A DNA stretch of 7,657 nucleotides from Gammaproteobacteria bacterium (GCA_028694565.1 JAQVKR010000115.1:1-7657), one strand, 5' to 3'; positions 1 to 6,891 are shown, numbered from the stretch's first letter. The notes: generated by a model not told the origin, from the letters alone. Made by a program: numbers and translations.

Positions 1-273
1 GTAGAGCCAGGCGGTGACGCTGAGGTAGATGGTGACGGTGGTCCACAGCCGCTGGGCGTCGGTGAAGGGATGGGGCAGCTCGCCGAAGCCGATGGTGGTG
101 GACATGTAGCTGACGAAATAGAGGGCATGGAAGAAGTCCATGCGCCATGGCCGGCCGGCGTCGTCCACCCCCGGGATCAGGACGAAGCCCAGGATCGCCG
201 CCGCGTAGGCGCCGATGAGCACCAGCAGCGGCGCCCGCATGCGCCTGAACACCAACGAGGTGACATTGCTCAC
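1..273 (-). CDS. Two-TM potassium channel protein, N-terminal part (runs off the left edge)
   Basis: The first 91 codons are visible. The protein should sit in the inner membrane and conduct K+. After a short basic N-terminus there is a hydrophobic segment (about residues 14-33), then a pore helix leading into the selectivity filter TTIGFGE (residues 59-65, a variant of the K+-channel signature TVGYG), then the start of a second hydrophobic segment (about 75-91). This is the M1-P-M2 plan of a two-TM channel. Such bacterial channels usually carry cytoplasmic RCK/TrkA-N NAD-binding domains, but that part lies outside the window, so it is inferred. The GTG start at 273 is supported by GGAGG (complement of 281-285) seven bases upstream. 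The gene follows the DUF6394-like gene with a 31-nt gap, so the two are probably co-transcribed. Family confidence is high; ion selectivity and the C-terminal domain are unknown. Confidence 0.82.
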   Translation of the reverse strand, partial: MSNVTSLVFRRMRAPLLVLIGAYAAAILGFVLIPGVDDAGRPWRMDFFHALYFVSYMSTTIGFGELPHPFTDAQRLWTTVTIYLSVTAWLY

Positions 274-304
274 CCGCGCCCCTCCGCCAGCCCGAGCGTC
301 CATC

Positions 305-688
305 TCAGCGGCGCAGCATGGAAGTTTCCATCACCAGCAGGACCACCGAGATGACATTGGCGAGCATCGCCCCGCCGGACAGCGAGACGATGCTCGCCAT
401 CACCTCCGGCACCAGGCCCACCTCCTGCACGTGGACCGCCAGGGCCCAGACCACCGCCGCGGCGATGAGCTGCAGGTCGGCCACCAGGCTCGTTGCCAGC
501 AGGAGGGCGCCCATCTGGGAGCGGTCGCCGAACTTGAGCACCGTGGCCACCAGGTTGACCACGATCACCGCGAACAGCTCGTAGACGTGGTGGTGGGCGG
601 GATCCTCGATTTCGCCGAAAAAGAAGCCGAAGTTGAGCGTCAGCGCCAGGATGATGAAAAAGCCGAACACCACCTTCTCGAGGTTCAT
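305..688 (-). CDS. Small four-helix membrane protein, DUF6394-like
   Basis: A 127-residue, very hydrophobic protein with about four membrane segments (roughly residues 4-25, 34-53, 60-87 and 95-122). A polar stretch E26-x-E-D-P-A-HHH34 lies between the first two helices. I recognise the pattern (MNLEKVVFGFF, HHHVYELFA, LKFGDR, LLATSLVADLQL) as the family I know as DUF6394; its function is not known to me. The ATG at 688 is chosen because GGAGG (complement of 695-699) lies six bases upstream. An in-frame GTG at 694 would add two residues but would abut that ribosome binding site. The gene is directly upstream of a potassium channel gene on the same strand. This suggests an accessory membrane subunit or a protein of ion homeostasis, which is inference from context only. 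The conserved histidines and acidic residues could bind a metal or proton, but nothing here proves that. Confidence 0.78.
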   Translation of the reverse strand: MNLEKVVFGFFIILALTLNFGFFFGEIEDPAHHHVYELFAVIVVNLVATVLKFGDRSQMGALLLATSLVADLQLIAAAVVWALAVHVQEVGLVPEVMASIVSLSGGAMLANVISVVLLVMETSMLRR

Positions 689-972
689 CGCCACCCTCCC
701 CTGTTCAGGGCACAGCCGGTAATCCAGCGCGGATTCGGGGGACTACCGGAATCGCCTCTTGTCAGTTCCACCGCGAACGGCATCCGCCGCCCGGGCGCAT
801 GCCCGGCCGTAGTATCGCCCATCCGCGGACCGGAATGCGACGCCCGACACTGGAGGCGCACCGCCCGGAACGGTAAGCTTGGCCGCGGGTACCGGGATAC
901 CGATCCCAAAACCGCGCCGGGCGCGCGCACCTGCCCGCCCTCGACACCCCGAATCCGACAGGCTCCCCCGTC
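689..972. other. Divergent intergenic region between the channel unit and the fructosamine kinase
   Basis: This gap must contain the promoters of both divergent units, but I find no clear -35/-10 pair. On the minus strand there is a CTGACA hexamer (complement of 760-765), a 5/6 match to a -35 box, with no good -10 at normal spacing. A perfect 6-bp hairpin, CCGGGC-GCAT-GCCCGG, lies at 791-806 with no T-tract. No FNR-type box and no credible small gene were found. Confidence 0.4.
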
Positions 973-1857
973 ATGGCCCTGTGGAATGGCATCGAACAGC
1001 GCATCGCCGCGGCCACCGGCTCCGCCTTCAACGGCGCGGAGCACACGCCGGTGGGCGGCGGCTGCATCAACGACGCCTATCGCATCGAGGGCGGGGGACG
1101 GCGGTTCTTCGTCAAGCTCAACGACGCGGACCGGCTGGAGATGTTCGAGGCGGAGGCGGCCGGACTGGACGAGCTGGCGGCCGCCGATGCCGTCCGGGTC
1201 CCCCGGCCCGTGTGCCTGGGCGCGGAGGACGGCCGGTCGTTCCTGGTCCTGGAGTACCTGGATCTGCGCGGGGACGGCGCCGCGGCCGAGGAGCGCCTCG
1301 GGCGGGAGCTCGCCGCGCTGCACCGGGTGACCCGCCCGCGCTACGGCTGGATTCGCGACAACACCATCGGCGCGACGCTCCAGCCCAACGGCGCGGCGGA
1401 CGACTGGACCGCGTTCTGGCGCGAGCGGCGGATCGGCTTCCAGCTGGAGCTGGCCGCCCGGCGCGGCCACGGCGGGGAGCTGCTGCGCAAGGGCCGGCTC
1501 CTGCTGGAGCGGCTCGACGCCCTGCTCGGGGACCACGCACCCCCGGCCTCCCTGCTCCATGGCGATCTCTGGGGCGGCAACTGGAGCGTGGACGCCTCGG
1601 GCCGGCCGGTGCTGTTCGACCCGGCCGTCTACTTCGGGGACCGGGAGACCGATCTGGCCATGACCGGGCTGTTCGGCGGCTTCGGGCCGCGCTTCTACGC
1701 CGCCTACGAGGAGGCCTGGCCGCTCGAACCCGGTTACGGGGAGCGCCGCGCCCTCTACAATCTCTATCATGTGCTCAATCACCTGAACCTGTTCGGCGGC
1801 GGTTACCTGGGCCAGGCGCTCGCGCTCCTGGACCGGCTGCTGCGCCGCGCCGCCTGA
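973..1857 (+). CDS. Fructosamine kinase family protein (ketosamine-3-kinase)
   Basis: A 294-residue protein, close to the usual length of about 290 for this family. It phosphorylates the sugar part of glycated amines on proteins or small molecules, the first step of deglycation; it should be cytosolic. Visible motifs are the glycine-rich nucleotide loop GGGCINDAY (residues 28-36), a likely ATP-binding lysine in FFVKLN (K48), hinge-like FLVLEYLDL (90-98), the catalytic loop HGDLWGGN (196-203, with D198 the probable base) and the metal-binding region FDPAVYFGDRETDLAM (215-230). Cys31 occupies the P-loop position where some family members carry a redox-sensitive cysteine. The ATG at 973 gives the expected N-terminus, although the upstream sequence has only a weak ribosome binding site (ACAGG). 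The Crp/Fnr gene follows 19 nt downstream, so co-transcription is plausible. The exact substrate cannot be read from sequence. Confidence 0.93.
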   Translation: MALWNGIEQRIAAATGSAFNGAEHTPVGGGCINDAYRIEGGGRRFFVKLNDADRLEMFEAEAAGLDELAAADAVRVPRPVCLGAEDGRSFLVLEYLDLRGDGAAAEERLGRELAALHRVTRPRYGWIRDNTIGATLQPNGAADDWTAFWRERRIGFQLELAARRGHGGELLRKGRLLLERLDALLGDHAPPASLLHGDLWGGNWSVDASGRPVLFDPAVYFGDRETDLAMTGLFGGFGPRFYAAYEEAWPLEPGYGERRALYNLYHVLNHLNLFGGGYLGQALALLDRLLRRAA

Positions 1858-1876
1858 CCCCGAACGAGCGAACCCG

Positions 1877-2569
1877 ATGCAGAACCAACCGGCGGACACC
1901 GAAGATCTCAAGCACATCCACCTCTTCGCCAGCCTCGACCCGCGACAGCTGGAGCGGGTACAGCGCAGCATGGTGGTGCTGCACCTGGACGAGTGCCAGA
2001 CCCTGTTCGAGCAGGGCCAGCGGGCGGAGCGTTTCTACTATGTGAGCGAGGGACAGATGAAGCTGTTCCTGCTCTCGCCCAACGGCGACGAGAAGGTGGT
2101 GGAGATCATCAAGGCCGGACACACTTTCGCCGAGGCGGTGATGTTCATGGAGACCCACCGCTACCCGGTCACCTCCCAGGCCATCATGCCCACCACCCTG
2201 CTGAGCTTCGACAGCAACGTCTACCTCGCCCTGCTGCGCGAATCCCCCGCCACCTGCCTGCGCCTGCTGGGCGGCATGAGCATGCGCCTGCACTGGCGCA
2301 TCAAGGAGATCGACGAGCTCACCCTGCAGAACGCCACCTACCGCCTGGTCCACTTCCTGATCCACGAGCTGCCGCCGGAGCTCGAGGCGGGCGAGGCGGA
2401 CCTGCGCCTGGATACGCCCAAGAACATTATCGCCTCGCGACTGTCTATCAAGCCGGAAACCTTCTCCCGCATTCTCCAGTCGCTGGCCCGCGACGGCCTG
2501 CTGAAGGTGGAGGGCGCCACCGTCCACATCCTGGACGTGCAGCGGTTGCGCGGCTACTCGGCCGAATAG
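1877..2569 (+). CDS. Crp/Fnr-family transcriptional regulator, DNR/NNR-like
   Basis: A 230-residue cytosolic DNA-binding protein with the usual Crp/Fnr plan: an N-terminal cyclic-nucleotide-binding-type beta-roll (about residues 14-125), a long dimerisation helix (about 126-152) and a C-terminal winged helix (about 153-225). The helix-turn-helix lies around 181-203. Its recognition helix reads PETFSRIL, placing E194, S197 and R198 where FNR has its E..SR base-reading triad, so a TTGAT/TTGAC-type box is the expected target. The only cysteines are C40 and C127, so it lacks the N-terminal cysteine cluster of FNR and should not carry a 4Fe-4S oxygen sensor. Phrases such as FAEAVMF, EIDELTLQNATYRLV and IASRLSIKPETFSR resemble DNR-type nitrogen-oxide regulators. 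That subgroup and any heme or NO sensing are inference. It lies 19 nt after the kinase gene and immediately upstream of the menF control region, which holds a matching box. Confidence 0.93.
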   Translation: MQNQPADTEDLKHIHLFASLDPRQLERVQRSMVVLHLDECQTLFEQGQRAERFYYVSEGQMKLFLLSPNGDEKVVEIIKAGHTFAEAVMFMETHRYPVTSQAIMPTTLLSFDSNVYLALLRESPATCLRLLGGMSMRLHWRIKEIDELTLQNATYRLVHFLIHELPPELEAGEADLRLDTPKNIIASRLSIKPETFSRILQSLARDGLLKVEGATVHILDVQRLRGYSAE

Positions 2570-2588
2570 CGCGGGGCGGAGCCCGGGG

Positions 2589-2609
2589 CGCCCGCGTTGA
2601 TGGCGGGCG
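2589..2609 (+). terminator. GC hairpin after the Crp/Fnr gene, possible terminator
   Basis: A perfect 7-bp stem CGCCCGC/GCGGGCG (2589-2595 with 2603-2609) encloses a 7-nt loop, 19 nt past the stop codon of the regulator gene. There is no T-tract, so intrinsic termination is uncertain. Its position, just ahead of the predicted menF promoter, fits a transcript boundary. Confidence 0.4.
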
Positions 2610-2627
2610 GGCGCAGGCCATGTAACC

Positions 2628-2641
2628 ATGACCGGGGTCAA
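2628..2641 (+). promoter_or_regulatory. FNR/DNR/NNR-type operator upstream of menF
   Basis: The sequence ATGAC-CGGG-GTCAA is a spaced dyad. It matches the NNR/DNR-style TTGAC-N4-GTCAA at 9 of 10 defined bases, and the FNR consensus TTGAT-N4-ATCAA at 7 of 10. Its centre (2634.5) is at -41.5 relative to the start site predicted from the -10 hexamer at 2664-2669, the class II activator position. The adjacent regulator has the matching E..SR recognition residues. Binding itself is inferred. Confidence 0.6.
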
Positions 2642-2663
2642 ACCCCGTCGGACCACCCCGCCC

Positions 2664-2669
2664 TACAAT
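2664..2669 (+). promoter_or_regulatory. Predicted -10 element of the menF promoter
   Basis: TACAAT matches the sigma-70 -10 consensus TATAAT at 5 of 6 bases, in an otherwise very GC-rich stretch. No credible -35 hexamer lies at 16-18 bp, as expected of a promoter that needs an activator bound at -41.5. The predicted start is near 2676, giving a menF leader of about 31 nt. Confidence 0.5.
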
Positions 2670-2706
2670 AGCCAGGTTATCGAGCGCCCAATCCCGACCC
2701 AAGCCC

Positions 2707-4104
2707 ATGACCTTCCCCGAGAACCGCCTCGCGCCGCTGCGCCGGCGCCTGCAGGCACTGCTGGCCAGCGTGCCGGACGAGCATCCCGACGCCCTGCTGA
2801 GCGTGACCGTGCCGTGGCCGGAGCTGCGCGACCTGCACCCCGTGCCGGCGGGGGACGATGGCGTCTACTGGGCCCGGCCCGCCCTCGGCCAGTACCGGCT
2901 GGGCGCCGGCCGCGCCGCCCGGTTCACCACCCGGGGCGCCCGGCGCCTGCCGCTGCTGGAGCGGACCCTGCGGCGCTGGCGCAGCCACTGGCGGCACCTG
3001 AACCCGGACGGGCTGCCGCTGGCGCCGCACGCCTTCCTCGCCTTCGCCTTCGATGCCGACGACCGCTGCGCCGGGCCGTGGTCGGAATTTCCCAACGCCA
3101 TGGCCCAGGTCCCGGAGTTGCTGCTGCAGCGCAGCGGGGACACCTGCGGCATCACCTTCACCACCCCGTGGCCGACGGCCCGGGCCGCGGCCCGGCTGGC
3201 GGACGACTGGTGCGACCGGCTGGACGCGCTGCTGCGGACGCTGCGCGAACCGGCGCAACCCGCCGCCTGCCCGACCCCTCTGGCGCGTACCGCGTGGGAA
3301 CCCGGGGACGGGGAGTGGCTCGACCGCGTGGCGGCGGCCCAGGCCGCCATGGCGGACGGACGGCTCGAAAAGGTGGTGCTCAGCCGCCGGGTGCGGGTCC
3401 AGGCGCCCCATGACCTGCAGCTGCCGCGCCTGTTGGCGGCGCTGGCCTACCGCCACCCCTGCTGCACCCACCTGGCCATCAACATGGCAACCACCACCCT
3501 GCTGGCGGCCACCCCGGAGCGTCTGGCGGTGCTCGCCGGGCGCGAGGTGGAGAGCGACGCCCTGGCCGGCACCACCCCCAGGGCCCCCGACGAGAGCGTG
3601 GACGGCGAGCTGGGCGAGCGCCTGCTCGCCGACCCCAAGTCCCGGGCCGAGCACCGCCTGGTGGTGGAGGCGGTGGCCGCGGCCCTGGCGCCCCTGTGCG
3701 AGGACGTGGCGGCGCCCGCGGCACCGGTGCTGGCGAAGCTGCGCTCCCTGCAACACCTGTGGACCCCGGTTCGGGGACGCCTCCGCAACGGCGCCGGCCT
3801 GCTCGACTTGGCCGCCCAGCTCCACCCCACGCCCGCGGTCGGCGGTACCCCACGCGCCTCCGTCCTGGCCTGGCTGCAGGACAACGGGGAGAGCGGGCGC
3901 GGCTGGTACACCGGCGCCGCCGGCTGGATGGACGCCGCCGGCGACGGGGAGCTGAGCGTCATCCTGCGCTGCGCCCTGGTCCAGGGTGCGCGGGCGGAGC
4001 TGTTCGCCGGCGCCGGAATCGTGGCCGACTCCGATTCCGCCGGGGAGCTGGAGGAAACCGAGCTCAAGCTGCAGGCGATGCTGGAAGTGCTGGCGGACGG
4101 CTGA
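2707..4104 (+). CDS. menF: Isochorismate synthase MenF
   Basis: A 465-residue cytosolic enzyme converting chorismate to isochorismate, the first committed step of menaquinone synthesis. The C-terminal chorismate-binding domain (about residues 200-462) is complete. K222 in EKVVLSRRV fits the general base (K190 of E. coli MenF) and E271 in TPERL the general acid (E240). E315 in the DPKSRAEHRLVVEA stretch and E447 in DSDSAGELEETELKL fit the Mg2+ ligands (E284 and E416). DALAGTTPR (284-292), HPTPAVGGTPR (373-383) and RGWYTGAAGWMD (398-409) are further family signatures. The N-terminal 200 residues are more variable, and the protein is somewhat longer than the 431-residue E. coli enzyme. Its place beside menD, menB and menA favours MenF over a siderophore or salicylate paralogue. 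The ATG at 2707 has no clear Shine-Dalgarno sequence. It is the first gene after the predicted activator-dependent promoter. Confidence 0.94.
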   Translation: MTFPENRLAPLRRRLQALLASVPDEHPDALLSVTVPWPELRDLHPVPAGDDGVYWARPALGQYRLGAGRAARFTTRGARRLPLLERTLRRWRSHWRHLNPDGLPLAPHAFLAFAFDADDRCAGPWSEFPNAMAQVPELLLQRSGDTCGITFTTPWPTARAAARLADDWCDRLDALLRTLREPAQPAACPTPLARTAWEPGDGEWLDRVAAAQAAMADGRLEKVVLSRRVRVQAPHDLQLPRLLAALAYRHPCCTHLAINMATTTLLAATPERLAVLAGREVESDALAGTTPRAPDESVDGELGERLLADPKSRAEHRLVVEAVAAALAPLCEDVAAPAAPVLAKLRSLQHLWTPVRGRLRNGAGLLDLAAQLHPTPAVGGTPRASVLAWLQDNGESGRGWYTGAAGWMDAAGDGELSVILRCALVQGARAELFAGAGIVADSDSAGELEETELKLQAMLEVLADG

Positions 4105-4158
4105 AGGGCAAGGAACCAGGGCATAATTCCTCATCACCAGTCACCGATGCTGAATCCG

Positions 4159-4172
4159 CGGAGTTTCCATTG
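4159..4172 (+). promoter_or_regulatory. Ribosome binding site and TTG start of menD
   Basis: GGAG at 4160-4163 lies six bases before a TTG at 4170-4172. Starting there gives (M)[18 protein letters not shown], which lines up with the known N-terminus of E. coli MenD (MSVSAFNRRWA). No ATG or GTG in this frame fits. The nearby ATG at 4147 is in another frame and opens an 8-codon ORF whose TGA (4171-4173) overlaps the TTG. Confidence 0.72.
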
Positions 4173-5864
4173 AGCGATCACGGCGCCCTCAACCTGCGCT
4201 GGGCCTGGGCCCTGGTGGACGCACTGGCCGGCGCCGGCGTGCGCCACGCGGTGCTCTCGCCGGGCTCGCGCTCCACGCCGTTGACGCTGGCCTGCCTCCG
4301 GCACCCCGGCATCACGACCCATGTCCGGGTGGATGAGCGCGGCGCGGCCTTCTTCGCCCTGGGGCTGGCCCGGGCGGACGGGGCGCCGGCCCTGGTCGTG
4401 GCCACCTCCGGCACGGCCGTGGCCAACTGGCTGCCGGCGGTGATCGAGGCCGATCTGGACCGGGTGCCGCTGATCCTGCTCTCCGCGGACCGCCCGCCGG
4501 AGCTCATCGGCTGCGGCGCCAACCAGGCCATCGACCAGGTGAAGCTGTTCGGCGACCGGGTCCGCCAGCAGCAGGGGCTGCCCCTGCCCACCGCCGAGCC
4601 CGCGGTGGCCGCCGCCCTCAGGGCCGCCGCGGCCCGGGCGGCGACGGCCTGCCGCTGGCCTCTCGCCGGGCCGGTGCACCTGAACCAGCCCCTGCGCGAG
4701 CCGCTGGTGCCGGCCGATCCCGCAACCGCCCTCCCCCCGCCCCGGCCGGCGCCCAGGGCGCCAAGGCCGGTGACCACCCTGCCGGCCGCGGAGACGGCGG
4801 CGCTGGCCGCGGAGCTCTCCGGCCGGCCGGGCCTCATCGTGGCCGGCCGCGGCCCCTTTCCGGACGCCTTCCCGGCGGCGATCACCCGCCTGGCCCGGCA
4901 GCTGGGCTGCCCGATCCTGGCCGACCCGCTCTCGGGGCTGCGCTTCGGACCCCACGACCGGGAGCGGGTGCTGGTCCGCTACGACGCCTTCCTGCGCCGG
5001 GCCGCCTGCACCGCGGCATTCCGCCCGGCGTGGGTGCTGCGCTGCGGCGATCCGCCGGTCTCCAAGGCGCTGGCCGGCTACCTGGAGGGACTGGAGCGGG
5101 CCGAGCAGTGGCTGGTGGCCGATCACGGCCGCTGGCCCGATCCCCAGCACCGCGCCACCGCCCTGCTGCGCGCCGATCCCGCCTGGCTGGCCGGCGCGCT
5201 CGCCGCCGCGGCGCCGGAACCGGCCCCGGCGGCCTGGCTGGCGGGGTTCAAGGCCGAGGAGGCGCGCGCGCTGGAGCTTGCCGCCGGGCGCGCCCCCGCC
5301 GAGGCGCGGCTGCTGGAGTCGCTCCTCGGCGCGCTGCCCGAGGACGCCACCCTGTTCGTGGGCAATTCGCTGCCGATTCGCGACCTGGACACCTTCTCCG
5401 GAAGCGGCGCGCGCCGCCTGCGCCTCCATGCCAACCGGGGCGCCAGCGGCATCGACGGCAACCTGTCCACCGCCCTGGGCCTGGCCGCGGCGGACCGGAC
5501 CGGCCCGGTCACGGCGCTGGTGGGCGATCTCACCTGCTACCATGACCTCAACGCCCTCCACGGCGCCGCCGCCCTGGGCCTGCGGCTGCTGGTGGTGAAC
5601 AACGGCGGAGGGGGGATCTTCCGCCAGCTGCCCCAGGCCGGCCTGCCGGAGTTCGAGGCGGCATGGCTTACCCCGGTCGGGCTCGATTTCCGCGCCGCCG
5701 CCACCCTGTTCGGGCTGCCCCACCACCGCATCGACGCCGGGGAGCCCGCCGCGCTGGCCGGCATCCTGTCCCGTCCGGGAGCCGCGCTGGTGGAGCTGGT
5801 GGTGGACGGCGCGGCCAGCCACGCCGCCCGGCGGGACTACCTTTCCGCCGTCGCCGGCGGCTGA
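4170..5864 (+). CDS. menD: SEPHCHC synthase MenD
   Basis: A 564-residue thiamine-diphosphate enzyme, close to the 556 residues of E. coli MenD. It adds a decarboxylated 2-oxoglutarate unit to isochorismate, giving 2-succinyl-5-enolpyruvyl-6-hydroxy-3-cyclohexene-1-carboxylate. The N-terminal pyrimidine-binding domain shows [11 protein letters not shown] (30-40), the ThDP-activating glutamate in VDERGAA (E56), TSGTAVAN (79-86) and [17 protein letters not shown] (105-121). The C-terminal domain shows [12 protein letters not shown] (396-407), [12 protein letters not shown] (420-431) and the ThDP/Mg2+ motif from GDLTCYHD (452) to VVNN (475-478), then GGIFRQLP. All expected active-site stretches are present. 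The start is TTG with a good ribosome binding site. It lies 65 nt after menF. A CATAAT at 4122-4127 could be a weak internal -10 but has no -35 partner. Confidence 0.95.
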   Translation: MSDHGALNLRWAWALVDALAGAGVRHAVLSPGSRSTPLTLACLRHPGITTHVRVDERGAAFFALGLARADGAPALVVATSGTAVANWLPAVIEADLDRVPLILLSADRPPELIGCGANQAIDQVKLFGDRVRQQQGLPLPTAEPAVAAALRAAAARAATACRWPLAGPVHLNQPLREPLVPADPATALPPPRPAPRAPRPVTTLPAAETAALAAELSGRPGLIVAGRGPFPDAFPAAITRLARQLGCPILADPLSGLRFGPHDRERVLVRYDAFLRRAACTAAFRPAWVLRCGDPPVSKALAGYLEGLERAEQWLVADHGRWPDPQHRATALLRADPAWLAGALAAAAPEPAPAAWLAGFKAEEARALELAAGRAPAEARLLESLLGALPEDATLFVGNSLPIRDLDTFSGSGARRLRLHANRGASGIDGNLSTALGLAAADRTGPVTALVGDLTCYHDLNALHGAAALGLRLLVVNNGGGGIFRQLPQAGLPEFEAAWLTPVGLDFRAAATLFGLPHHRIDAGEPAALAGILSRPGAALVELVVDGAASHAARRDYLSAVAGG

Positions 5865-5912
5865 TTGCCCGGGCGACTTCCCACCCGACCCGATTCGACC
5901 ATGGAACCGCAC

Positions 5913-5917
5913 AGGAG
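5913..5917 (+). promoter_or_regulatory. Ribosome binding site that sets the menB start
   Basis: AGGAG lies six bases before the GTG at 5924, making that GTG the clear start of menB. The open frame continues upstream into menD sequence, and an ATG at 5901 is in another frame and runs only 16 codons. Confidence 0.75.
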
Positions 5918-5923
5918 CCCACC

Positions 5924-6742
5924 GTGGACTGGAACACCGTCGACACCCTGAATTTCGAGGACATCCTCTACCAGCAGGCCGAGGGTATCGCCCGCATCGC
6001 CATCAACCGGCCGGAGGTCCACAACGCCTTCCGCCCGGAGACGGTGCGCGAGCTGATCGACGCCTTCCACCACGCCCACCACGATCCCGGCGTCGGGGTC
6101 ATCATCCTCACCGGCACCGGCGACCGCGCCTTCTGCTCCGGCGGCGACCAGCGCGTGCGCGGCGAGGAGGGCTACCGCGACGGCGGCGGCACCCAGCACC
6201 TCAACGTGCTCGACCTGCAGCGCCAGATCCGCACCCTGCCCAAGCCGGTGGTGGCCATGGTGGCCGGCTGGTGCATCGGCGGCGGGCACGTGCTGCACCT
6301 GGTCTGCGATCTCACCATCGCCGCGGACAACGCCCGCTTCGGCCAGACCGGGCCCAGGGTGGGCAGCTTCGACGCCGGCTACGGCGCCGGCCTGCTGGCC
6401 CGCACCGTCGGCCTCAAGAAGGCCAAGGAGATCTGGTTCCTGTGCCGCCAGTACGATGCCCGCGCGGCCCTCGACATGGGGCTGGTGAACACGGTGGTGC
6501 CGCTGGAGGAGCTGGAGGAGGAGACGCTGCGGTGGTGCCGGGACATGCTGGCCCTCTCGCCCATGGCGCTGCGCCTGATCAAGGCCGGCTTCAACGCCGA
6601 CATCGACGGCCTGACCGGCATCCAGGAGCTCGCCGGGAACGCCACCGGCCTGTTCTACCAGACGCCGGAGGGACAGGAGGGGCGCAACGCCTTCCTCGAG
6701 AAGCGTTCGCCGGATTTCCGCCGCTTTCCGCGCCGGCCCTGA
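5924..6742 (+). CDS. menB: 1,4-dihydroxy-2-naphthoyl-CoA synthase MenB
   Basis: A 272-residue crotonase-fold enzyme that closes the second ring of the naphthoquinone, converting o-succinylbenzoyl-CoA to 1,4-dihydroxy-2-naphthoyl-CoA. It is close to E. coli MenB throughout: [10 protein letters not shown] (67-76) and the oxyanion region [11 protein letters not shown] (115-125). [12 protein letters not shown] (139-150) contains S148 and D150, matching catalytic S161 and D163 of E. coli. [11 protein letters not shown] (169-179) and [15 protein letters not shown] (243-257) follow, with Y245 matching Y258. Q141, G143 and W171 match Q154, G156 and W184, the bicarbonate site of type I enzymes, so this should be bicarbonate-dependent; a type II enzyme would have Asp at the Gly position. 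A constant offset of 13 residues fits all six positions. It starts at GTG with a strong ribosome binding site, 59 nt after menD. No menH lies between them. Confidence 0.96.
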   Translation: MDWNTVDTLNFEDILYQQAEGIARIAINRPEVHNAFRPETVRELIDAFHHAHHDPGVGVIILTGTGDRAFCSGGDQRVRGEEGYRDGGGTQHLNVLDLQRQIRTLPKPVVAMVAGWCIGGGHVLHLVCDLTIAADNARFGQTGPRVGSFDAGYGAGLLARTVGLKKAKEIWFLCRQYDARAALDMGLVNTVVPLEELEEETLRWCRDMLALSPMALRLIKAGFNADIDGLTGIQELAGNATGLFYQTPEGQEGRNAFLEKRSPDFRRFPRRP

Positions 6743-6759
6743 CCCACGGCGGGCGGGCG

Positions 6760-6777
6760 GCCCCAATCGGCCGGGGC
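6760..6777 (+). terminator. Weak hairpin after menB
   Basis: GCCCC (6760-6764) pairs with GGGGC (6773-6777) around an 8-nt loop, 17 nt after the menB stop. There is no T-tract, and the stem is short for this base composition, so the terminator role is doubtful. Confidence 0.2.
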
Positions 6778-6869
6778 TCCAGGGAGGGCGCGATCCGAAC
6801 CGTGCCCTGCAGCCGGACGCCGCGCCCACCCCGCCGAGAGAATGGAGATACGGAACAAAACCCGGCGAA

Positions 6870-6891
6870 AACACGACGATCGTCGCGTGTT
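6870..6891. repeat. Dyad / bulged hairpin in the menB-menA gap
   Basis: AACAC-GAC-GATC-GTC-GC-GTGTT can fold into an 8-bp stem with a 2-nt bulge and a GATC loop. Within it, CGACGATCGTCG (6874-6885) is a perfect 12-bp palindrome. ACGATCG (6876-6882) recurs at 6897-6903, 21 bp later, about two helical turns. Read on the minus strand, the stem is followed by TTTT overlapping its end. It could be an operator or a weak minus-strand terminator; neither is shown. Confidence 0.35.

Noticed and set aside
555..568. TTGAC-CACG-ATCAC, an FNR-box-like sequence
   Set aside because: It lies inside the coding region of the DUF6394-like gene, encoding the conserved V-x-V-V-N-L-V stretch, and is far from any start. 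It is best explained as codon coincidence.
1877..2569. Calling the regulator a true FNR oxygen sensor or a cAMP receptor protein
   Set aside because: The N-terminal cysteine cluster of FNR is missing, and the recognition helix has E..SR as in FNR rather than the RE..G..R pattern of CRP.
4122..4127. CATAAT as a -10 box of a separate menD promoter
   Set aside because: No -35 hexamer and no activator box at -41.5 relative to it; a weak match likely to be chance.
2677..4137. 486-codon open frame on the minus strand opposite menF
   Set aside because: It is a shadow of menF caused by high GC. Its translation is low-complexity Gly/Arg/Gln/Ala-rich and matches no family.
4134..5912. 592-codon open frame on the minus strand opposite menD
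   Set aside because: Shadow of menD for the same reason; no recognisable domain or ribosome binding site.
5901..5951. ATG at 5901 as start of menB or of a small ORF
   Set aside because: It is out of frame with menB and stops after 16 codons. The GTG at 5924 has an ideal AGGAG six bases upstream and gives the expected N-terminus.
6843..6866. Minus-strand translation RRVLFRI, resembling the RRVLFRS peptide that Illumina adapter read-through produces
   Set aside because: The nucleotide sequence differs clearly from the adapter, so this is a chance peptide match and not contamination.
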